Below, piece by piece: positions 44,696 to 56,755 of a DNA stretch of 64,000 bases. This DNA is from Spinellus fusiger (lineage: Eukaryota > Mucoromycota > Mucoromycetes > Mucorales > Phycomycetaceae). The stretch lies in the NCBI GenBank assembly GCA_025094145.1, contig JALLLS010000054.1, positions 1-64,000 of the forward strand, written 5' to 3'. The translations under genes were made by a program, and so were the position numbers. Below the pieces are notes generated by a model that did not search any database, was not told the DNA's origin, and saw only the letters and a program-made list of their open reading frames with translations. Every line of letters starts with the position of its first letter. Within the stretch, counting starts at the first letter, position 1.

Positions 44696-47600
44696 TTAGT
44701 TATCCAAGTTCAACTCGGGTAGTATCTTGGAGACCAGGCGATCTGCCGTAGTCAAAACATGGGCTGGGTTGAAAGGAGTGTCATCGAAAATAAAGGTCCA
44801 GTGGTGTCTCCAGATAGCGAGTATAACACAGCTAAAAAGAGAGATAGCGGAGAGATCGGGGTGGCAGGGGAGAGGAAAACGGAAAGAGCGGAGTAAATGG
44901 TCAAGAGCAGGAATAGTAGGCATAGCATTAAAGTATTTAATGCAAAAAGCACACCAGACCTCGAGCTTAGACGGGCATTCATAGAGGAAATGAGCTTGGG
45001 TGTTGATGGCAGATTTGCATATAAGGCAAATGTCTGAAGTGAAAGTTAATGGTAAAATAGGGTGGGTCAAAGAGAGGAGGTGGATGCAGCGTAGGCAGGC
45101 ACAGTGTTCGATAGACACCAGGAGACAGTTTCATCCAAAGGCCTTTGGGTATCATAGAGTCAAGCATAGAAGTGGGATCCACTGAATCACCGAGTCTTGG
45201 AGGAAGGTTGGGGAAGGTTTCTAGGAGGAAGGTTGTGGGCAGACATGCTCTAAGCATAAAAGACTGCAAAGAGTAGTCTGAACTATCCAGCAAGCAGAAA
45301 AACCTCTTAATGATGGTGGGTTGATGGGATAACTCTGGACGCAACCTACGACAAAGAGAGTCTATGCCTGGGTCAGAAATGAAAGCATTGGTCACCAATA
45401 ACGAGCGCCAAGAACGAGGAAAGAATTGGGAGTGAGGTACAAGCAGACAGGCAGAAGAAAGTGGTAAAGCAAGACAAGTAGCAGTGTTCAGAGTGAGGTA
45501 CTTGAAGTCTCGAGGCAAGAGATCAAAGGCTGCAAAAATGTTATGGAAAACACTGTCTATATGTCGAAAGGCTGTAGGACGAAGGTCGGGGCACAAGAGA
45601 GGTAGGCGTGAATCTGATTCTGGTGTAGAAAGAAGTACTAATAGCCATGGAGTGACCAGGCCATTAGACACCCTTGCAGAGGCACAGAGAGATCCTAACC
45701 ACCGAAGTTGAAGAGCACATTGTTGGAGCATTGTATCTAGCAACCCAAGTCTACCTTGCTTCAAAGGAGCAAACATAAAACCCAGTTTCACTGGAGCAAA
45801 CATACGGTGTTGCATAAACTGCCCTATCTGAGATCGGACGCGAGAAAGGAAGTCTTTGGGCACAGATATCACTCTCAAAACATGCCAGAGTTTTGACAGG
45901 ATCAAGGTGTTGATCACAGTGACCTTACCCCCAACAGAGAGAGAGAGTGAGAGACAAATGGACCTTGCATGCTGTCTTGATGCGGTCGAGAAGAGGAGCC
46001 AGAAAAGTGTTGCGCTGTGCAGTGGAAGAGTACAAAGGAAAGCCCAAGTGTATCAATGGGTGTGGCGACCGTCAATCATGCCAATCCGTGATTTGATACT
46101 GTGCAAGTATCGATGACCAGGATGGCAGTGGTGCTCCACTCAAGGAAAAGGCCTGGGTCTTGTGCATATTGGTGCGAGCATTGAAAGCAGCTGCATATGT
46201 CTTAACATGTACTTGTAAACGATCCATATGAGCCATGTCCGGCAAAAACACTACCAAATCATCAGCATAAGCTAAAAATTTGATAGGTAGTGGCTGTGGC
46301 ACAGAAGTGGGAAGAGAAGGGCAGATGTCAGAAAATTGGGTGTCGTGGAGCAGGCGACGAAGTAGAGGCTCGAAAGCAAGATTGAACAGAATTGGTGACA
46401 ATGGATCCCCTTGACACAAGCATCTTAACTGTGGGAGAGGGCGAGATAAGTGTCCATTGACGTTGATCTGTATCATTGTAGAGAAGAAGAGTTGGCAGAT
46501 ACAAGTGACAATGGCAGGTGAAAAGTTGAACTTGTAGAGGACCCTCTGAAGGTATCCTGAATGTATGCGATCATATGTTTTTTCTTGGTCGAGTAGAAGC
46601 CTACTGGCTGTAGAATTAGTAGTGCGTGCATGCTCCACCAACATCTTAGTCATCATGCCGTTATCAGAAATGAAACGACCCTTCACAAAACCAGTTTGAT
46701 AGGGCAATATGAGTGGACCAGCAGCAGGGATGAGACAAGAGCTCAAGAGACGAGTAAACACCTTAGCATTCGTATTGATCAGTGCAATTGGACGCCAGTT
46801 CTTCAACGAAGACAAATCCCCCCTCTTTGGTAGCAGACTGACACAATTGAGTTGCCACGAAGACGGAAAGATACCTTTAGTGAGAGCATGGTTATACACT
46901 TGTTTGGTGAGAGAGGCGCAAAAAGGTGGGAAACAATGAGTTGCAGTATCTCATAAGGCAGTCTATCAGGTCCAGAACTACCTGCACATGAAGAGCGAAG
47001 GGTACCAGCCTTAATCTCTTCAAGAAGAAAGGGAGTATCCAAAGCATCTCTAGTAGAGTCACTTAAGACCAGATCAGATGGCAAATTGCTTAGAAGGTCT
47101 TCTAATGCTACTGGATCCACTGGGTCTGGAGTATACAACTGCTAATAGAAGCAAGCTGTAGCCTCTTTCATCCCCTCAGGGTCCGTGTGCAGTGTGTTGT
47201 TGGTGGGATGGCGAAGACTGGCAATGTTCTTGCGAGTTTGGCAACTCTCCACTGTTCTCTTCAGGTATCCGGCAGAGGTCTCTCCATTCTCTCTCCAATG
47301 CTTACCTGAACAAAGGGCTTGTTGTTCAGTGCGTTCATATTGTACGGCATGAAGCTGCCTCTCAATCACTGGTAGTTGGAAATTCTGACCAGGATTGGAA
47401 GCAAACTTCTTCACTAGGCGGTCTCTTTTGCTCTGCAGCAATCGCTCTATCTTCTGCAGGTTCATCTGTGGTCGTCTGTTAAAGGATTGAATAAATCCAC
47501 ATATAGCAGTCTTTAAAAGATCCCACTGCACCTGTGGCAAATCTCGTACTGAGAAGGCTGTAATGGTCATAGTAATGAAGTCAGACAGTTCTTGGCAAAA

Positions 47601-48359
47601 GTCATCTCTCAGAGCCAGTCGTGGGTTGGCACGCCATAGCCCCTTGCCTGTGGCTGTAAGAGAAAGAAAGTTAAAAGAAGAAGAAAAAAGACGATCTGTC
47701 CATTGTGGATTAATGTAAGTCACTTCTGACTGAACATGGTAGGAGGAGATATCTTTTGAAGCAAAGATATAGTCAATGGTGGAGGATTGTGTACCTCTCT
47801 GGAAAGTGGGCAGTGGTTTTTCACCCTCGGGTGTCACACTGTCAAAGAGTTGGTCTTGAACATACTGCATCCAAGGCATAGGTGCAAGACGAGGTCGACG
47901 GGCATATGCATATTGTGCATAGTTGAGGTCTTCAAGCAAGATGAAGTTGGTGGGGTTAGAGGGCAAAAGATGAGGGTTGGCAAGGATAGAAGAAAGGAAT
48001 GAAGAACGAGTGGGTGAAGTAGAAGGTGCATATACCACACAAATGCGGATAGGAGGAAAGAGCATATTGGCATGCACCACCGTAGCAGTAGTCCAGCGGC
48101 CACAGAGGCTGAAAAGAGGGTCAATGAATGTAATGTTGGAAGATAGGGATACTAGGTCACAGTGAGGTGACCATAGTGAAGAATTAGTGCGGAATTGTTG
48201 GTCAAAGGTGTGTTGCATAGTGATGATGGAGGCGTGGGTTTCTTGTAAGGCGAGGAGGTCGAGTTTCATAGAGCGTAGGTATCGAATGAATAAGAAACGT
48301 GTGTTGGAGTGGCCAGTTTTCACTAGCCCTCTTCAATTCATAGAGGCTACTCTAATCAT
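44696..48359 (-). pseudogene. LINE ORF2: endonuclease/reverse transcriptase, multiply broken
   Basis: ORF2 starts at ATG 48359, overlapping the ORF1 stop. It reads MIRVASMN and then TGA (48333-48335), where MNCRG is expected. The endonuclease (to 47142) has LDLLALQETHAS, ILLEDLNYAQ where G-D-x-N is usual, and STIDYIFAS. It ends WTDR where S/T-D-H is usual, so the catalytic His looks replaced. A stop (47139-47141) and frame changes near 46.85 and 45.95 kb follow. The reverse transcriptase (46899-46072) has NWRPIALINTNAKV, LLLDQEKTYDR, QGDPLSPILFN and AYADDLVVF. The C-terminus (45917-44696) has a zf-RVT-like C-x2-C-x(7-8)-H-x4-C (CLICKSAINTQAHFLYEC). Not functional as it stands. Confidence 0.85.
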
Positions 48360-49579
48360 AAAGAAAGTGGTGGTGTCTCCTCTTCTTCATTTCCCATCTT
48401 GAGGACCGAGTCCTCTTCTTCTTCATTATTATCAGCATGAGGGTCCACATAGAACTCCTCTTGGTTGGAGGTATCCACATGTGTATACCCTTTAAACACA
48501 AGTTGTTGGGACAGCAGAGGAACATTGTTGGTGGCCGGGGTAGTGTAGTGGGTGTTGGGTGGGTTTGGGAGTGAACTTCCTTCTAGAGTACCAGCTGTTG
48601 TAAGAGCAGGTGTCTTTGAAGCAGGGATTATAGGCCTAGCTAAAGGGTTTGTTGGAGGCAGGGGAGCCTTGGGGCTGTCAGTGTTAGTAGTAGAGACAGT
48701 TTTTTGTTGGCGCTTGCTAGGATCTGCCTCTGAGGGTGGAATTATGGTACACTTGGACTGTAAATGCCCAACAGAATGGCACAAGAAGCAGGATCGTAGT
48801 TCTTTGGGTTTACTAGGGCAGTTGGCCACATCATGACCCATTGCTTTACAGTATTTGCAGTGGGCTCCCATGCGTAACCAGGTAGCCAAGAACTCATGTT
48901 TGCTATCATAAGTCACTCGATGACTCAGTGTCTTGAGAAGCTTCTCTGAATTTGGAGGACGAGTCATGTAAATATGACCCGAGCCTCGGTAGAAGAGGTT
49001 GTCCTCATATACAACAATCTCCTGGACTACACCAAAGGGAGAAAGGCACTCACGAAGACCAGCAGTAAGAACATGATAAGGGATCAGGGGGAGCTGGTTG
49101 ACATTCAGTCTAAACAGCTTATCCTCGGAGGAAACTACAGGATGAGCCAAAATGGACACACCATTGGAAATAATAGGACAGGTGCAGGCCTTCTCGCAAG
49201 AGGCTCTGTCACCGAAATGAAGCTCAACGTGCTCAACATTGTCCTTTTTCTTAGATGTGAGCCCATAGTAGGAGCCTCTGGGATAGACCTTGCTCAAGGC
49301 AGGCCAGAATGCATTGTAAACTGCACTTTCAGAAAAGGGAATCTCAAACATAACTGAGTGAGCTGTTGTACCATGTCGCCATTCCTGAGGACGAGCATGA
49401 GGGTTTTCAGACCCAATAACTACTTCAACACGATGGTTGATAGGAGAACAAGTGACGCTTCTCTGAGATGCTCTGGCATAGGAAAGGGAAGTTACAAGTG
49501 GTGGTGTGGGTGTTGTTCTTGTGGGTGGCGACGGGGGTCGCTTGGGAGGAGCCTCTGGAGTTGTTTTGGGAAGAGCCAT
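48356..49579 (-). CDS. LINE ORF1, gag-like zinc-knuckle protein
   Basis: Intact 407-aa ORF. A Pro/Thr-rich N-terminus (MALPKTTPEAPPKRPPSPP) leads into a central RRM-like region (roughly residues 95-230, with LFRLNVNQLPLIPYHVLTAG). Two CCHC knuckles follow, CKYCKAMGHDVANC and CFLCHSVGHLQSKC, and then an acidic tail ending TPPLSL. It would bind element RNA. The stop TGA overlaps the ORF2 start in ATGA (48356-48359). The 3' 205 bp of the ORF are identical to those of the fragment at 52.8-53.0 kb. Confidence 0.85.
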   Translation of the reverse strand: MALPKTTPEAPPKRPPSPPTRTTPTPPLVTSLSYARASQRSVTCSPINHRVEVVIGSENPHARPQEWRHGTTAHSVMFEIPFSESAVYNAFWPALSKVYPRGSYYGLTSKKKDNVEHVELHFGDRASCEKACTCPIISNGVSILAHPVVSSEDKLFRLNVNQLPLIPYHVLTAGLRECLSPFGVVQEIVVYEDNLFYRGSGHIYMTRPPNSEKLLKTLSHRVTYDSKHEFLATWLRMGAHCKYCKAMGHDVANCPSKPKELRSCFLCHSVGHLQSKCTIIPPSEADPSKRQQKTVSTTNTDSPKAPLPPTNPLARPIIPASKTPALTTAGTLEGSSLPNPPNTHYTTPATNNVPLLSQQLVFKGYTHVDTSNQEEFYVDPHADNNEEEEDSVLKMGNEEEETPPLSL

Positions 49580-50242
49580 GGCATAGACGATGTGTAATGT
49601 TGGGCACTAGAGACACTTTTGGAGACATGTAGGGCCTGGATGGCTAGCTACTGACGCTGTGTTGTGAACGGAAAGAAAAAGATGTGGGGATGTCCTTGAC
49701 TGTGCGAGTGTGTAGAAGAGTGGGGGTATGTAGTTAGTTTTACAGAGAAATAGAAATGCAGAAAACAAACTGGTTTGTAATAGAACTGTGGCACATTGTG
49801 CTTGTACAGTAACGATCCAACAAAAAAGAAAGAGATAAAAACGAAACAGGTTGAAAACAAGAGACAGCTCACTATCCAAGTCAAAGGAAGTCTATCTTGT
49901 TTATACTCCAGAAGCAGCAGGGGTCAAGGTCTGTTTTTATTAAAGAAGTAGTAAACTACCCTTTTTATACTAATTGTTATTTTATTCCCAATGACGTGTG
50001 GGTTATTCTACTTGTCAATGCTAATGGTGCTTTTACCAAACCTCCAAGAAGATTGGGTGGTCCATCCGCACTATCTCACAAATGCCTGAATAGCACCAGA
50101 AGATCATCTTAACTGGAACAATCAAACAATTATTTTTATTTTTATTTTGGCAGAACAGACAGAATCGTTCATAAAAGATATGAATGTCCAACATAAATGT
50201 ACATAACAATAAATGAGGTATGTGAGTGACATTTGGAGGAAA

Positions 50243-51978
50243 TCACAGTGATGTATCAGTTATTAATATACGTGAGGGAAGATTTTCTTTTTTAGGTAAT
50301 GTTGCCCGACTCGTTTGGACAAGATCGAACGGGAATTGTTGTCCTGGTGATGGTGGTCGTGGTTCAGATTTCTTTTTGATATTTTCATATAATTCCTTGA
50401 TAGAAAGGAGATCGTCCAGATACACGACAATAGACATCAGATCATTCATCAACAGAGGAATTGTCACAGATGGTAATTCAAGAAAGGTCCATATGCCACA
50501 TTTTTCAGACATAAAGAAAGTGCAACGTACCACCTGTATTAAATAAACGTTTACCTTACGATTTGTACGTTGTCCTCCAATAAATGAAGCTTGGCAGCTT
50601 TTTTTTCACTTACCAATTGCCTGAAAGCAGATGACACCATTCAAATTGTTATTTCGCAAAGTTTCTTTCGCAAGCGTAGCGAGGCGGTAAAAATCAATGA
50701 CCTTCAAGCGATTGGTAGCATTCTTGACCTTGATTTCACCAATACCTGTTGTATAGGAAAAGCAATATTGATCATAAATATCAATTTGATAATCAGGGCG
50801 CTTGTCAATGTTTTTATTATCAATCAGACGTGTATTCGAGCTGTAGAAAGTATTTAAAAAAGAAAAACAATATTAATAAACACAAGTAATAAAGGAACAA
50901 ATCATATTACCAATGAGAAACATTATTGTTTCTTGACGATGAGAACAAAGCCTGGACAAAAGGGCGGATATATGATGCAGCCAAATGGTGTTCTGATATC
51001 GCTTCAATATTGAGGTCCCGTATTGCCGGCAATCTATTAAAAGATGAAAAGATAAAGATAAGAATATGTTTCAGTTAATTCAGTCATGATTGAATTACAT
51101 TGCTTCAACTGCCAAAATGACGCTTCTTGTTGGGTCAACTGTTGTCTTTGCCAGAGATAGTAAAGTGATCCTAGCATCAAGGATTTCAATATCACCGTTC
51201 TTTAATTGCTGCACGTAAAAAAAAAGGATTAGCACAAAGGTGTTTTTCTTTGAGAAAGGACGCACCTCCAGTGTGTCTTTGATTGACATGATCAAATCGA
51301 CATTATCTATCTTCTTTTTGAAATCCAGTTGCTGAATAAGTTCATTGTACAGATTCTTCAAAAGCAATGGTGGAAAATACAAAGCTGGTATGCTTTGGTA
51401 TTCGTTACGTTTTTGAATGACAAGAATTGATGAGATCGAACTTTCCAAAATAAATAAATAAATAAGATACAGGATTTTTTAATTTTTTGTTCTTACAGCA
51501 AATGATTGAAAAATCGATCCACATCCACGTATTTCCCGCCATTCTCAATGCAGTGACGACGAAACTGTTGAAAGCGTTCACTGACATTTTCTGAACAAAC
51601 AATCCAGCTGTCATCTCTTGAATCTTCCAAGCTACTGTAGAAAACAAATTATGAAAAACAAACATTGTATGTATGCTTTGTTTATTGCACTTACAAACAT
51701 ACATGTTGATCAACATGAGCTCGAAGTTGTTGCTTTTGATCAAATAATAATGTGCAACTGGGACACGATAGCTGGATAACATGCTTTTTGAAGGCATTTA
51801 TGTTGGCATCATTGTACGGTTTACTGTTTTTTACTTTTTGAGACTTTGAACGCGATAATAAAATAATATTGTGCTTGCGATGAACATGCTGGCGTACTCT
51901 TGTCATATCATGGTAGGAATCTTGTTCGTCACAATACGGGCAAACATTTTTTGCTAGAATAACCGTTTTTGTTTCCAT
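50243..51978 (-). CDS. Unrecognised multi-exon protein with N-terminal C2H2 fingers
   Basis: Exons 51978-51695, 51634-51497, 51440-51266, 51208-51099, 51033-50911, 50840-50614 and 50589-50243 join in frame to about 467 aa. Two C2H2 units start the protein: CPYCDEQDSYHDMTRVRQHV..H and CPSCTLLFDQKQQLRAHVDQ.H. The middle holds DSWIVCSENVSERFQQFRRH, SILVIQKRNEYQSIPALYF, TTVDPTRSVILAVEA and LPAIRDLNIEAISEHHLAAS. The C-terminal part has RPDYQIDIYDQYCFSYTTGI then GEIKVKNATNRLKVIDFYRL. I recall similar repeated, unassigned proteins in Mucorales, but no function is known to me. The last intron would be only 24 nt; otherwise there is an in-frame TGA. It could be a domesticated or transposon-borne gene. 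Confidence 0.6.
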
Positions 51979-52131
51979 GATGACCGTTAATAAGAGAGGG
52001 AGAAATGGAAAGAAAAAAAATCAAAGCCAGCCAGTCTAGTTAATAAATAGGCAAACACCTACCAGAGCTACCAGAGCTACCAAGAACACTACAAATTATT
52101 ATTACTAAATAGGCAAACACCTACCGGATAT

Positions 52132-53170
52132 ATGGCTCTTCCCAATATAACTCCGGAGGCCCCCTCCAAGCGACCACCGTCGCCCACCACCACCACCAGG
52201 ATACCACCGATATCCTATGCCAGGGCTGCTCAAAGGAGTATCCCTACCACCTTCACTGCTGTCCGCTCCGAGGTAGTTATCACCTCGGACGACCCACTTG
52301 CCCGTCCACACGACTGGCAACTAGGCACTACTGTGCACTCTGTGTTTTACTTTGTGCCCACCAAAGACGCTGTCCTCAAGAGATAGTCTTATAGGAAGAA
52401 GACAGTTTCTTTCGTGGTGCAGGCTATGTCTATATAGCACACCCACCCAACACAAACAAGACCCTGCTCCCCCTCCAGCAACGCATTCCTTACAATGCCA
52501 CCACTACCATCCTGGCCACATGGAACCGCATGGGTATCCATTGCAGATACTGCAAAGAAATGGGCCATGGTGTAGATAACTGCCCTGTGCGTCCCAAGGA
52601 GTCTCGTACCTGCTACTCTTATAGAGAAAAAGGGCACTTACAGAGCAATTGCACAAGAGTGCCTACTGCTGAGGCACTCCCCAACACCCGCCAACGCAAG
52701 ATGGCTAAGAAACCCGAGATTCCCTTGTCCCCACCACTAAAGCTACCGTCAAGCCCGTGATGGCAGAAACAGTCCAGAAGACTCTGGTGAAGACACCACC
52801 ACCAGTATTCCCCAACCCACCCAACACCCACTACACTACCCCGGCCACCAACAATGTTCCTCTGCTGTCCCAACAACTTGTGTTTAAAGGGTATACACAT
52901 GTGGATACCTCCAACCAAGAGGAGTTCTATGTGGACCCTCATGCTGATAATAATGAAGAAGAAGAGGACTCGGTCCTCAAGATGGGAAATGAAGAAGAGG
53001 AGACACCACCACTTTCTTTATGATTAGAGTAGCCTCTATGAATTGAAGAGGGCTAGTGAAAACTGGCCACTCCAACACACGTTTCTTATTCATTCGATAC
53101 CTACGCTCTATGAAACTCATGCCTCCACCATTCCTATACAACAATTCACCAAAGGCTCTTCTCTCCTCCA
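52132..53170 (+). pseudogene. LINE ORF1 fragment with start of ORF2, chimeric
   Basis: Plus-strand ORF1 of a related LINE: MALPNITPEAPSKRPPSPTT at 52132, then stops and a large internal deletion of the RRM-like part. The zinc knuckles CRYCKEMGHGVDNC and CYSYREKGHLQSNC (one Cys changed to Tyr) follow, and the 3' end is identical to the other LINE (52814-53118). ORF2 reaches only the start of the endonuclease, carries the same TGA after MN, and then loses about 30 bp and diverges. It is flanked at 52040-52125 by repeats of ACCTACCAGAGCTACCAGAG type. Confidence 0.8.
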
Positions 53171-53434
53171 AGCCCCAATATCATATAATAAAACTTATAT
53201 AACAAAGAGTGGTGATTCTCTTTTAGTTACCTAATTAGATATTCACAATAGATCCGAGCCAAGTCTCCCTTTACAAAAAAAAGTGTACAAAATTACTATT
53301 CTTTTTTTCCAAGTTTCCATCCTCTATCTTTTATTTTATACTTTCTAATAGAAAAAGGTTTTATTGAGATGAATCTTTTTGTTAGAGTCTATTCTTATGG
53401 ATAGATGTGTTTTATTTTGTTTCATCTTTCACTA

Positions 53435-54882
53435 TTAGAAAAGAGATTCCACAGCAAAGCGCTGTGTTTTGTTATAAAAGGTAGATTCGTTCCAAACAAA
53501 ATCAGGATCTATGGCCTTGTAACGAGTGGCACAACTCCAACCATCCCAGTCTATAAAAGAAAATGTATTATTCTCTACAAACTATTCTTCTTATTTTTTC
53601 TTATGGCTTACCAAAGTTCTCTTTTGGACTACAGTGGCATGATTTCTGTAGGTAGTTTTCAGTAGGGCAGTGCATCAGTGGGTCGTGTTTATAGCCAATG
53701 TCATTAAAAAAATGAACTTCGGACTTTTTTAGCATCAGAGCCACCGCAAGCGAATGAACAGGCGCATCTCCCCACCTACAGCAGATGCACAGACTGTCTG
53801 AGTATTCGGCTGTATGTTAGTTAAGGGAGGGTAGGTTACCTCTCATAGAAGAACCCTCCTGTAGCATCAAGGTAATTAAAGTAGCGTGTGTATCTTTCGC
53901 TCCTTAAGAAATCAAGAGAGCCAATCTAATAGAAGAGAGTGACTTAGGCAACAGCCTCTAGACCCCTCTTTAACCTGCTTCTTATTTCTTACCTCAAAGT
54001 TAGACCAGAAGTGACAGCCATTGTATCTCACAAAATCATCGTCTGTGATCCATGCACTTAGACTGTCAGAACCTGTCACTCTATACTCTGGGTGGAGATT
54101 CATAAACTGCTTTACAGTCTTCCATAGAGTGGGGATGGTGGCCATGTATTCAGTAAGAGAAAGTGTCCAGCCGTACTTGAAATCATTGTCTTTCATCACT
54201 TTAAACACATCATAATTGATATCACAGAAATACTCAATGTCTGGTTCTACACGCCTAAACATCTCATTTGAAAAGGGAGTTTGTGTTCTACTCTTACCAG
54301 TAATATTCATAGTCGTGTAAAAGAGGATGTTGAAAGAAGAAACCAGACTGGAATCTAGACGTCTTGTGAATACTAGTCCATCTACTACTCTTACCTGCAC
54401 ATATGCCGATAGGACTCACTGCCACCATAGATCACCTGTTTGTTTTCATAGTCTTGTCTGCACTCAGCAGCATACGTTTGGTTGATATGGTCTGGATATC
54501 CCCACATGGAGGCATCAATTTTCCCATAAAATGTATCTGCCTTTGTGAGAGAACTTGTAAAAGACTTGAAATCCTTTGAAAACGTATTGTCATTAAGAAA
54601 CACATAAGGATAATTGAATTTGTGATTAAATCTGTCTTCTATTTGTCGCATGGACCTTCGGACACCTGATAATTCTCTATTACGTGCCAATATCACAAAG
54701 GCAGCCTTCTCTCTCTGGTAAGGAACGCGTGCTTGGACAGCTAGTGGAATCATTGCCTTTCTGGTAGTGAGTGGTACTATTGAGCGGCCTCTTGGTGATA
54801 CATAGAAGAATGCAAATACAAGAAGAATGGCAATGGCCGCTATAGTCTGCAAGGCGTTGTTCTGACGTCTTTTTGAAAACAT
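53435..54882 (-). CDS. GT15 family alpha-1,2-mannosyltransferase (KRE2/MNT1 type)
   Basis: Golgi type II glycosyltransferase adding mannose to N- and O-glycans. Exons 54882-54395, 54354-54298, 54254-53993, 53925-53840, 53775-53612 and 53550-53435. A short basic cytosolic tail ([12 protein letters not shown]) and one signal anchor ([16 protein letters not shown]) precede the lumenal domain. Family marks are [30 protein letters not shown], the donor/active-site block [52 protein letters not shown] and [20 protein letters not shown]. It ends AVESLF after [10 protein letters not shown] and a Cys-containing tail. Intact. Confidence 0.92.
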
Positions 54883-55128
54883 AAAAAAAAATAAGAAATA
54901 TATATTTATATTTACAAAGAGGTGAATGGTATGGTTTGGGGTGAGCTTTATCTGTTTATTAAAAGACTGCCCTGATTCTTATATCTCCTTTTATAGGTAA
55001 ATGACTTTGGCCAGAAAATACTCATACAATCAATCAACATTGCATAGTTTGATACTCCGAATAGGGTTTTACCTGAAAGAACAGTCTTTTTTTCTTCTTG
55101 TTATTCCTCATTTAGCTTCTTCTATCCT

Positions 55129-56020
55129 CCATGTCATCTCAAACTACTTATCCTCGACAAGGCACTCGTCTTCCTAATAAATGTACAAAGAATATGCACA
55201 CACACATTTGTTATTATATTGTATATGAGTCCACTGTGAATGGCCTCAATCAAACTGATATTTCAGCCCTTCTTAATGTCAATCGTACGACTGTATGTCG
55301 TATTTAAGGCGATACAGGGAGACTAGATCCTTTCTTGCTGGAAAAAAGAAAAGACACACACACACACAGGAAGACATCCTACTCTCAATAAAAAAAAAGA
55401 CGAGAAGGAGAATGCTCTCGAGGTAGGTCGTAATTTTTTCCAAACAATAGAGGTACTTTACAAGAGTATAAATAAATAAAAAGTCTGCAGAAACGCATTT
55501 AAGAGAATGAAGAAGAAGATTAGACTGTCTTCTCGTAAGGTCATTCATAAGCCTGATCCCATGGACATTGAGAAGAAAAGGATTCTGTCATGATCTGATT
55601 CATCCCACGACACTTTATCTAGAGACAGGTTATGTAATTCAAGGAAGAAAGAAGATGCTAGTTACTATACTAGCAAACTGTCTAGGAGATGAAAGAAGTA
55701 GGTTCAATCGTTAGAAGGGGACGGCTTTCTTATAGCTGTGGCCTAAACCTAATTGAACACTACGAGAAAAGAATGACAATAACGAATACTGTCTACGATA
55801 TTGTGGACATTTTGTTGTTGGCTTGAAGAATAATAATCACCATAGAGACGACTAACAATCTCATTGATAGTATGAGAAAGTGTAAATCAGTGATAGAGGT
55901 CAAAGATAAACCTATAAATTATTGGGGCTTTATACCAATAAAGATTTAGTTATTGTTATAATGTCTATTAATGTCTTGTTCCATTTTAAAGCCTCTGATA
56001 TATGTACTATATGTACTATA
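55129..56020 (+). pseudogene. Tc1-type transposon relic
   Basis: Plus-strand relic. It starts MSSQTTYPRQGTRLPNK and reads QTDISALLNVNRTTVCRI in the HTH part. GLNLIEHYE at about 55743 and DSMRKCKSVIEVKD at about 55867 are remains of the catalytic end. The TATTCCTCATTT stretch before the ATG and CCTCTGATATATG near 55993 match the flanks of the 4336 and 21240 copies. Many stops. Confidence 0.6.
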
Positions 56021-56755
56021 TGTGTTTGTATAATAAACATAATTTTGTGCAATGATCATTAATAGTAAGCTTATAGAATACCCTTCTCAAGGGCGAGAAT
56101 ACAGGCCATCTGTGGTGATATCCAGAAGGCTTCACAGAATACCACTCTTTCTGTATGTAGGATTCTCTAATGCCCATAGTCAATAGAGTTTGCTTTTCCT
56201 TTGTTGAAAGACATGGCATAGATGTGATAATAGATGTGTATAAGACTACTTTTTATTATCATTGGGTGAGTATCTTCTTTTCAGTGTCCTTCATAATTGA
56301 GTTTATAGAAGCAAGGCAGCTCTGACTGTTTAATATGTCTATACACTATCAATATTCTCTTTTGTTTATTATTCCCTTTTGTTTTTGTCACTTTGATCTC
56401 TCGTTGTATGTCCTGTTGGTTAGCCATTCTGCCTGCCATCATTGTCTGTTATCCTTGTTATTCTCTTTCTTTAAAGACAAAAAGAATCTTTTTGTTAAGT
56501 CCATTTTTACATGTCTTTCAGTTGTGTTCTCTGTGTGCATTTGACTAATTGCCAAAGAGTTCTACATGTTTTTTTTTATTATCAAGTGCCGACATTATAC
56601 ATCTTTGTCTCTTTTTTTGAAGGGGGGAGGTACATTACTGCCGGACTTTTGAATGGCGTTAGTATAAAGGAGATACATAATATCTTTTTTTTAGGATATT
56701 ACAGTGTTTTACTCGAAAAAGAGACAATATACAATTTCTGTGGATTGTTATGAGT

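Larger units (their letters stand above)
44568..49900 (-). mobile_element. LINE (non-LTR retrotransposon), nearly full length, decayed
   Basis: Minus-strand element with order 5'-ORF1 (CCHC knuckles)-ORF2 (APE-type endonuclease, reverse transcriptase, C-terminal zinc region)-oligo(A)-3'. The oligo(A) is seen as ten T at 44568-44577. The 5' border near 49.9 kb is not exact, and I could not define a target duplication. It lies in a TIR-element fragment on the 3' side. ORF1 is open; ORF2 is broken into several frames. Confidence 0.85.

Noticed and set aside
44727..45711. Plus-strand ORFs over the LINE
   Set aside because: They are antisense shadows of the reverse transcriptase C-terminus on the minus strand.
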